Below, piece by piece: positions 5,375-8,763 of a DNA stretch of 8,763 bases. The DNA comes from Actinomycetota bacterium (GTDB lineage Bacteria; Actinomycetota; Actinomycetes; Nanopelagicales; Nanopelagicaceae). The position numbers and the translations under genes are program-made. The notes under the pieces are model-generated. The model was given only the letters and a program-made list of their open reading frames with translations, had not been told where the DNA came from and did no database searches. Location: NCBI GenBank assembly GCA_947465365.1, contig CANIAV010000024.1:1-8763 (forward strand). Direction: 5' to 3'. How positions within the stretch are numbered: the first letter of the stretch is position 1; each line of letters starts with the position of its first letter.

Positions 5375-6061
5375 ATGGGATTTATCGCCGACTGGAAAGC
5401 AAAGCGTAGCTATAAGCATGCAATGGAAGTTTATGACGGTGCGCTAACAGACTGGCAGAAAGATATTGAAATTTTCAAGAAGATCACTGAGGCATTTGAA
5501 CTCGCTGCCAAAGGTGAAGATGCGATAAGCAATCAGACGATTCAAAAGCCCGGCGAAATAGTTCTATGGCGTGGGCAAGGTCAGTTTCACGAGGCCGCTC
5601 GCGGTGCCGGGCAATATGTTGGATCCAGCCAAGGATTTAGTATTCCCGTCGTTGCCGGAATTCGTTATCGCGTCGGTGCAACACGTGGCACATTTGTTTC
5701 AGGAGATCCCATCCAAAAATATGGAGAAGTCGGCGATGTGGTTTTAACTACCCAACGCGTTCTATTTAACGGAATGATCAATACCAAAGAGTGGTTATTT
5801 GCAAAATGGAATGGCGCGGCAGCATCTGAAGATGAGACTGATTACATATTTCACGTCAGCAATCGCCAGAAGACTTCCGGTGTTCTCTTTAGCCGCACTG
5901 AAGGCCGCGAATTCAATCGCTTCTTAGCCTGCGCCATCATCGCTGCCGAATATGGCATCCCGCGAACCTTGGAAGAAGTGAGCAAGAACCGGAAAGAACT
6001 CGAAGAAGATAAGCCAGTTATCCCGCCGCTTGCGCTGGATGCGCCAAAAGCTGCAGATTAA
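5375..6061 (+). CDS. Cytoplasmic protein with a PH-like domain, function unknown
   Basis: The 228-residue product has no signal peptide or membrane segment. Residues 1-50 are a charged helical region (ADWKAKRSYKHAMEVY, then DWQKDIEIFKKITEAFELA), possibly a coiled coil. Residues 58-175 look like a bacterial PH-like fold: GEIVLWRGQGQ, a Gly-rich stretch, then GDVVLTTQRVLFNG and TKEWLFAKWNG, the pattern of domains that start with a 'new line rule' (vLTtqRvlF). The C-terminal part is helical (FNRFLACAIIAAEYG) and ends in an acidic/Pro-rich tail. PH-like domains in bacteria often mediate binding or membrane association; the role here is unknown. ATG 5375 is the first usable in-frame start after the TAG at 5369, and no good Shine-Dalgarno sequence precedes it, so translation may depend on the 13-codon ORF upstream. 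Domain assignment is by eye. Confidence 0.8.
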   Translation: MGFIADWKAKRSYKHAMEVYDGALTDWQKDIEIFKKITEAFELAAKGEDAISNQTIQKPGEIVLWRGQGQFHEAARGAGQYVGSSQGFSIPVVAGIRYRVGATRGTFVSGDPIQKYGEVGDVVLTTQRVLFNGMINTKEWLFAKWNGAAASEDETDYIFHVSNRQKTSGVLFSRTEGREFNRFLACAIIAAEYGIPRTLEEVSKNRKELEEDKPVIPPLALDAPKAAD

Positions 6062-6085
6062 TAGGTGCATAAAAGTCGGGGGTAA

Positions 6086-6116
6086 TTGACGGCAAATATG
6101 GGAGCAGAACTAGGCT
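6086..6116 (+). promoter_or_regulatory. Promoter of the large secreted protein gene
   Basis: TTGACG at 6086-6091 (five of six matches to the -35 consensus) and TAGGCT at 6111-6116 (TANNNT) are 19 bases apart. Transcription from about 6123 would leave a short leader with GGAG at 6137-6140 before the GTG at 6147. Confidence 0.5.
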
Positions 6117-6146
6117 TTCCCCAAGTTGACCCGAATGGAGTCTTAC

Positions 6147-7820
6147 GTGAAGTCAGTCCGTAAATATGGTGCAGCGTTAATTGCTGCGCTACTACTGGGG
6201 TCAGCGGTTCAGGCAACTGTGGCCGAAGCCGGTGCGAAAATTCCATCGACCGTTCCTTACTTCGGTCTCTATCTGACTGAGAGCTTTGACTTAAATGGCG
6301 AGCCGGATAATTTCTATGCCGATCCCAACAACCCGGATTCAACAAAAATCCTTCGGTGTTCAAGTGTTGACGATGAAATTTGCACAAATGCAACGTCAGT
6401 GATGGTTATCCATAATCTTCCAACTTGCGCTATTGATTCATCCTTTGACTGTATAAAGTCAGTTTGGGCAATTGATCCAACTGGCAAGAAGATAGAAGGA
6501 CAATTTCTAAATTCCCTTCCAGTTAAAGGAACTACAGACCGTCCAGCAATTCCCTCTATGTTGCTATCGGCGACAAATGGGTTTGGTGGCCTTTGGAAGA
6601 TTCCAGGAGTTGTAAATAGCGGTGGAACTGAAAACTACTTCGTCTCAACTCGCATAAGTTCTTGGAATGAAAAGGCTGTAGGCCAAAAGTTAAGCACGAC
6701 ACAATATTATTATGGTCAAGTTAGTTCAGGAATTATTCCCGTTAAGCCAGTTAGCGGTAATTATGCTCCAGTAAATTCACGTATTAGTTGGGGTCGAGAT
6801 ATGACAACAACAAATACACCACCAACTTATACACCGCAAAAAGAGCGTTGTACTGTTGTAGACACTGGTGTATGCCAACTTCCTCAAGACTTTCCTGATG
6901 GCTATCGATTTGGAATGTCCGTGCAGCTTGCTCAAAAGGTCAGTGGTTGGTTCCACGGGCGAATTGCACTTCCGCTAATTAGCGTCAGCCCTGATGGTAA
7001 AGGTCAAATTGTTAGTATCGAAGCTGAGCCTGTAAAGATATCAACTCTCGATTTCACAATTCCAAATGCGCAGATACCCGAATCCGTAAGAAAAGTTATT
7101 TTCAACGGCTCTGACTGGGGTGTTATGGGTGCTGATAACGGCGGTGAGCAAACAATGCTTAACGGTCTCTCAGATCCACTCACTATGCAGATCATGAACG
7201 ATATGTTGCCGACTATTGGAGATAAGGCCACTAAGACTTCGCAATATTGGTCATACAGCGCGCTAAATACGTGGCAGAACCCAGAGATTCAAAAGTGCAC
7301 TAAGTCGAAAGACGAACTCGGTGGAGTCGTGACGACTAATGCGCTCACATATAGCGCCGGACCACCTATTTATAACAAGTCCACTGGATCGCTCGAATAC
7401 AAAGTTGCATCTCCACACTTCGAAGCAAGTGGTGCCGTGGCACTTGGTAGCTATGACCTAGTTATTAATAGCACCGTTGCTCGCTGTATCTACGAATTCT
7501 CAAGCGCACCAATTCAAGCTGAAATATCAGTGACAACTTCTGATGGCGAGAAGAAAGTAGCCACCACGATTGTTAACGAGAAGAACGGCTGGTTATATCT
7601 GTCAGCTAAGGGCTTTACCTTTTCCTCCCCTACGATCAATGTGAAGTTATCGCAGGAGAAAGTAGTTGTCGCTCCTACTCCTACACCTACTCCTTCTGCA
7701 GTTGCTTCAGTCGCACCAGTTGCAAAGAAATCTGTGACTATCACCTGCGTTAAAGGCAAAACCACTAAGAAAGTAAGTGGAACCAGCCCTAAATGTCCGG
7801 CCGGGTTTAAAAAGAAGTAA
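6147..7820 (+). CDS. Large secreted protein of unknown function with Pro/Thr linker and Lys-rich two-Cys tail
   Basis: Starting at GTG 6147, the product is 557 residues. This start is preferred over TTG 6126 and ATG 6135 because GGAG lies 6 bases upstream and the N-terminus becomes a clean signal peptide: KSVRKYG, then AALIAALLLGSAV, with cleavage probably near AEAGA (residue 30). The body (about 31-505) shows no family I recognise; it contains GYRFGMSVQL, SGWFHGRIALPLISVSP and several Gly/Asn/Thr-rich strands suggestive of beta structure. A PTPTPTPS linker at about 509-518 leads to a final 30 residues with CVKGK, KCPAGF and a KKK end. Ten cysteines in the whole product, an even number, fit disulfides outside the cell. 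The tail may bind the cell envelope; I recall such tails on many exported proteins of acI actinobacteria but cannot check it. Confidence 0.85.
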   Translation: MKSVRKYGAALIAALLLGSAVQATVAEAGAKIPSTVPYFGLYLTESFDLNGEPDNFYADPNNPDSTKILRCSSVDDEICTNATSVMVIHNLPTCAIDSSFDCIKSVWAIDPTGKKIEGQFLNSLPVKGTTDRPAIPSMLLSATNGFGGLWKIPGVVNSGGTENYFVSTRISSWNEKAVGQKLSTTQYYYGQVSSGIIPVKPVSGNYAPVNSRISWGRDMTTTNTPPTYTPQKERCTVVDTGVCQLPQDFPDGYRFGMSVQLAQKVSGWFHGRIALPLISVSPDGKGQIVSIEAEPVKISTLDFTIPNAQIPESVRKVIFNGSDWGVMGADNGGEQTMLNGLSDPLTMQIMNDMLPTIGDKATKTSQYWSYSALNTWQNPEIQKCTKSKDELGGVVTTNALTYSAGPPIYNKSTGSLEYKVASPHFEASGAVALGSYDLVINSTVARCIYEFSSAPIQAEISVTTSDGEKKVATTIVNEKNGWLYLSAKGFTFSSPTINVKLSQEKVVVAPTPTPTPSAVASVAPVAKKSVTITCVKGKTTKKVSGTSPKCPAGFKKK

Positions 7821-7826
7821 CCCCTA

Positions 7827-7858
7827 CACTTACGTCATTCTTTTAGGAGGCGTAAGTG
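7827..7858 (+). promoter_or_regulatory. Hairpin enclosing the Shine-Dalgarno and start codon of the amidohydrolase
   Basis: CACTTACG at 7827-7834 and CGTAAGTG at 7851-7858 are perfect 8-bp complements. The 16-base loop holds AGGAGG (7845-7850) and the 3' arm contains the GTG start codon (7856-7858). Folding would hide the start codon while leaving the Shine-Dalgarno exposed. It begins 7 bases past the stop codon of the secreted protein, so it would form in a joint transcript. Confidence 0.5.
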
Positions 7859-8763
7859 GCGACATTCTTTAGCGGTGGCACGATCTGGTGTGGTGCTGGC
7901 TGTGTTGCCCAAACGCTGCGCATTGAATCTGGCGTTGTTGTTGAGATAAATGGTGTTGCCGCATCTGGTGATGAGATCGTAGATCTGCAAGGTGCGTTTC
8001 TGGCACCGGCATTTATGGATGGGCATGCGCATCCTTTATTTGGTGGACGAGAAGCGCAAGGTCCGCTGGTTAATGGTTTGCAGACAGTTGCTGAAATGGT
8101 GGCAGAGGTTAAGCGCTTTGCAGATAGCAATCCCAATGCGCCTTGGATTATTGGTGGAGCATATGAAGCAGCTGTTATTGGTGGTGGAGATTTTCTTGCT
8201 AGTTGGTTAGATGAAGTAGTTAGCGATCGCCCGGTTGTTCTGCAAGCAGTTGATCACCACACGATCTGGGTAAATAGCAAAGCGATTGAAATTGCAGGGA
8301 TTACTGCGGCAACGCCTGATCCTGATGGCGGATCTATTGCGCGCAATCCTGATGGGTCTGCACGTGGCACGTTGCGCGAGCCATCTGCGATGGATTTGAT
8401 TATGAAACATGCACCTGAACGCACTGTGGAAGAAGATGTGGCAGCGATTGCTTGGGCATCAGATAGATATCTAGAAAGTGGTGTCACGGCGGCAACTGAT
8501 GCGTGGGTGGAACCCGGAATGGCAGAGGCCTATATCGCAGCTGATAAATCTGGTGCTTTGAAGATAGATATGAATCTATTCTTCTTGGCCCAGCCTGATT
8601 CTTGGCGAGATCGCATTTCTTACTTTGCAAAACTACGTAAAGAGATTGAATCTTTAGGTGCTGGGTCAAAGCTTGCTGCAAAAACTATAAAGATTATTGG
8701 CGATGGCGCGTTATCTGCTGGCACTGCTGCTGTGTTAGCGCCTTACCTAGATGATCCAACTTC
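7856..8763 (+). CDS. YtcJ-like metal-dependent amidohydrolase, 3' end outside window
   Basis: The frame is open from GTG 7856 for 302 codons to the window edge; family members are usually 500-550 residues, so a large part is missing. The start is fixed by AGGAGG with a 5-base spacer. After a small N-terminal beta region (SGGTIWCG, IESGVVVEING, IVDLQGAFLAPAFMDGHAHP) the metal-binding D-x-H-x-H motif is seen at residues 55-59. Further family marks are QAVDHHTIWVNSKA at 130-143, ESGVTAATDAW near 208 and KIIGDGALSAGTAA near 280. There is no signal peptide, so it is cytoplasmic. The family hydrolyses amide, amidine or related C-N bonds; the substrate is unknown. It follows the secreted protein gene by 35 bases and could be co-transcribed with it. 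Confidence 0.92.
   Translation, partial: MATFFSGGTIWCGAGCVAQTLRIESGVVVEINGVAASGDEIVDLQGAFLAPAFMDGHAHPLFGGREAQGPLVNGLQTVAEMVAEVKRFADSNPNAPWIIGGAYEAAVIGGGDFLASWLDEVVSDRPVVLQAVDHHTIWVNSKAIEIAGITAATPDPDGGSIARNPDGSARGTLREPSAMDLIMKHAPERTVEEDVAAIAWASDRYLESGVTAATDAWVEPGMAEAYIAADKSGALKIDMNLFFLAQPDSWRDRISYFAKLRKEIESLGAGSKLAAKTIKIIGDGALSAGTAAVLAPYLDDPT

Noticed and set aside
6126..6146. TTG 6126 or ATG 6135 as start of the large secreted protein
   Set aside because: Neither has a well-placed Shine-Dalgarno. GTG 6147 has GGAG 6 bases upstream and gives a compact signal peptide.
7514..7765. Minus-strand frame opposite the Pro/Thr linker
   Set aside because: Its Val/Gly repeats are only the reverse reading of the PT-repeat codons of the secreted protein.
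7795..7806. CCGGCCGG palindrome near the end of the secreted protein gene
   Set aside because: It lies within conserved-looking coding sequence, is short, and is followed by A-rich codons for lysine, not a U run.
7827..7858. The 7827-7858 inverted repeat as a terminator of the secreted protein gene
   Set aside because: The loop is 16 bases and holds a Shine-Dalgarno, the stem is AT-containing and only 8 bp, and no U run follows.
1..8763. CRISPR array, insertion sequence, toxin-antitoxin or defence cluster
   Set aside because: No spaced direct repeats, transposase, terminal repeats or defence-type domains were seen on either strand.

Overview
The window looks like chromosomal DNA of a small-genome, moderately AT-leaning actinobacterium, most plausibly a freshwater acI-type (Nanopelagicales/Planktophila-like) organism. 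This is an inference. It rests on compact gene packing, frequent GTG starts, actinobacterial TANNNT -10 boxes, an alanine/lysine-rich secreted small protein, and a large secreted protein ending in a Lys-rich two-cysteine tail that I recall from that group but cannot verify here.

Layout. On the minus strand, bases 1-915 hold the first 305 codons of a zinc-dependent alcohol dehydrogenase, whose 3' end lies outside the window. Bases 916-1120 are a spacer with at most a tiny gene or gene remnant. At 1121-1369 (+) is a small exported polycationic protein, followed by a bidirectional terminator shared with a convergent SOUL heme-binding-type protein (1471-2010, -). Next comes a minus-strand block read from right to left: a two-CBS-domain protein (4583-5011), an acetamidase/formamidase (3592-4512) and an APC-family permease (2083-3519), closed by a strong terminator at 2034-2069. 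Amidase and permease probably form one uptake-and-hydrolysis unit for an amide or amine nitrogen source. The amidase may be transcribed from its own leaderless promoter.

Bases 5012-5374 carry no protein gene but are dense with RNA signals: a hairpin terminator, a minus-strand tRNA gene with a very unusual anticodon loop and a 12-bp extended end helix, and a strong plus-strand terminator for which no plus-strand gene is visible. After that come a PH-like-domain cytoplasmic protein of unknown function (5375-6061, +), preceded in frame by a 13-codon ORF ending in TAG; a large secreted protein of unknown function (6147-7820, +); and the start of a YtcJ-like metal-dependent amidohydrolase (7856 to the window end, +), whose GTG start codon lies in the arm of a perfect hairpin with its Shine-Dalgarno sequence in the loop.

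No mobile element, CRISPR array or recognisable defence system is visible. The most unusual parts are the odd tRNA locus with its orphan terminator, the amber-interrupted leader at 5330, the hairpin-masked start at 7856, and the lineage-type secreted proteins.
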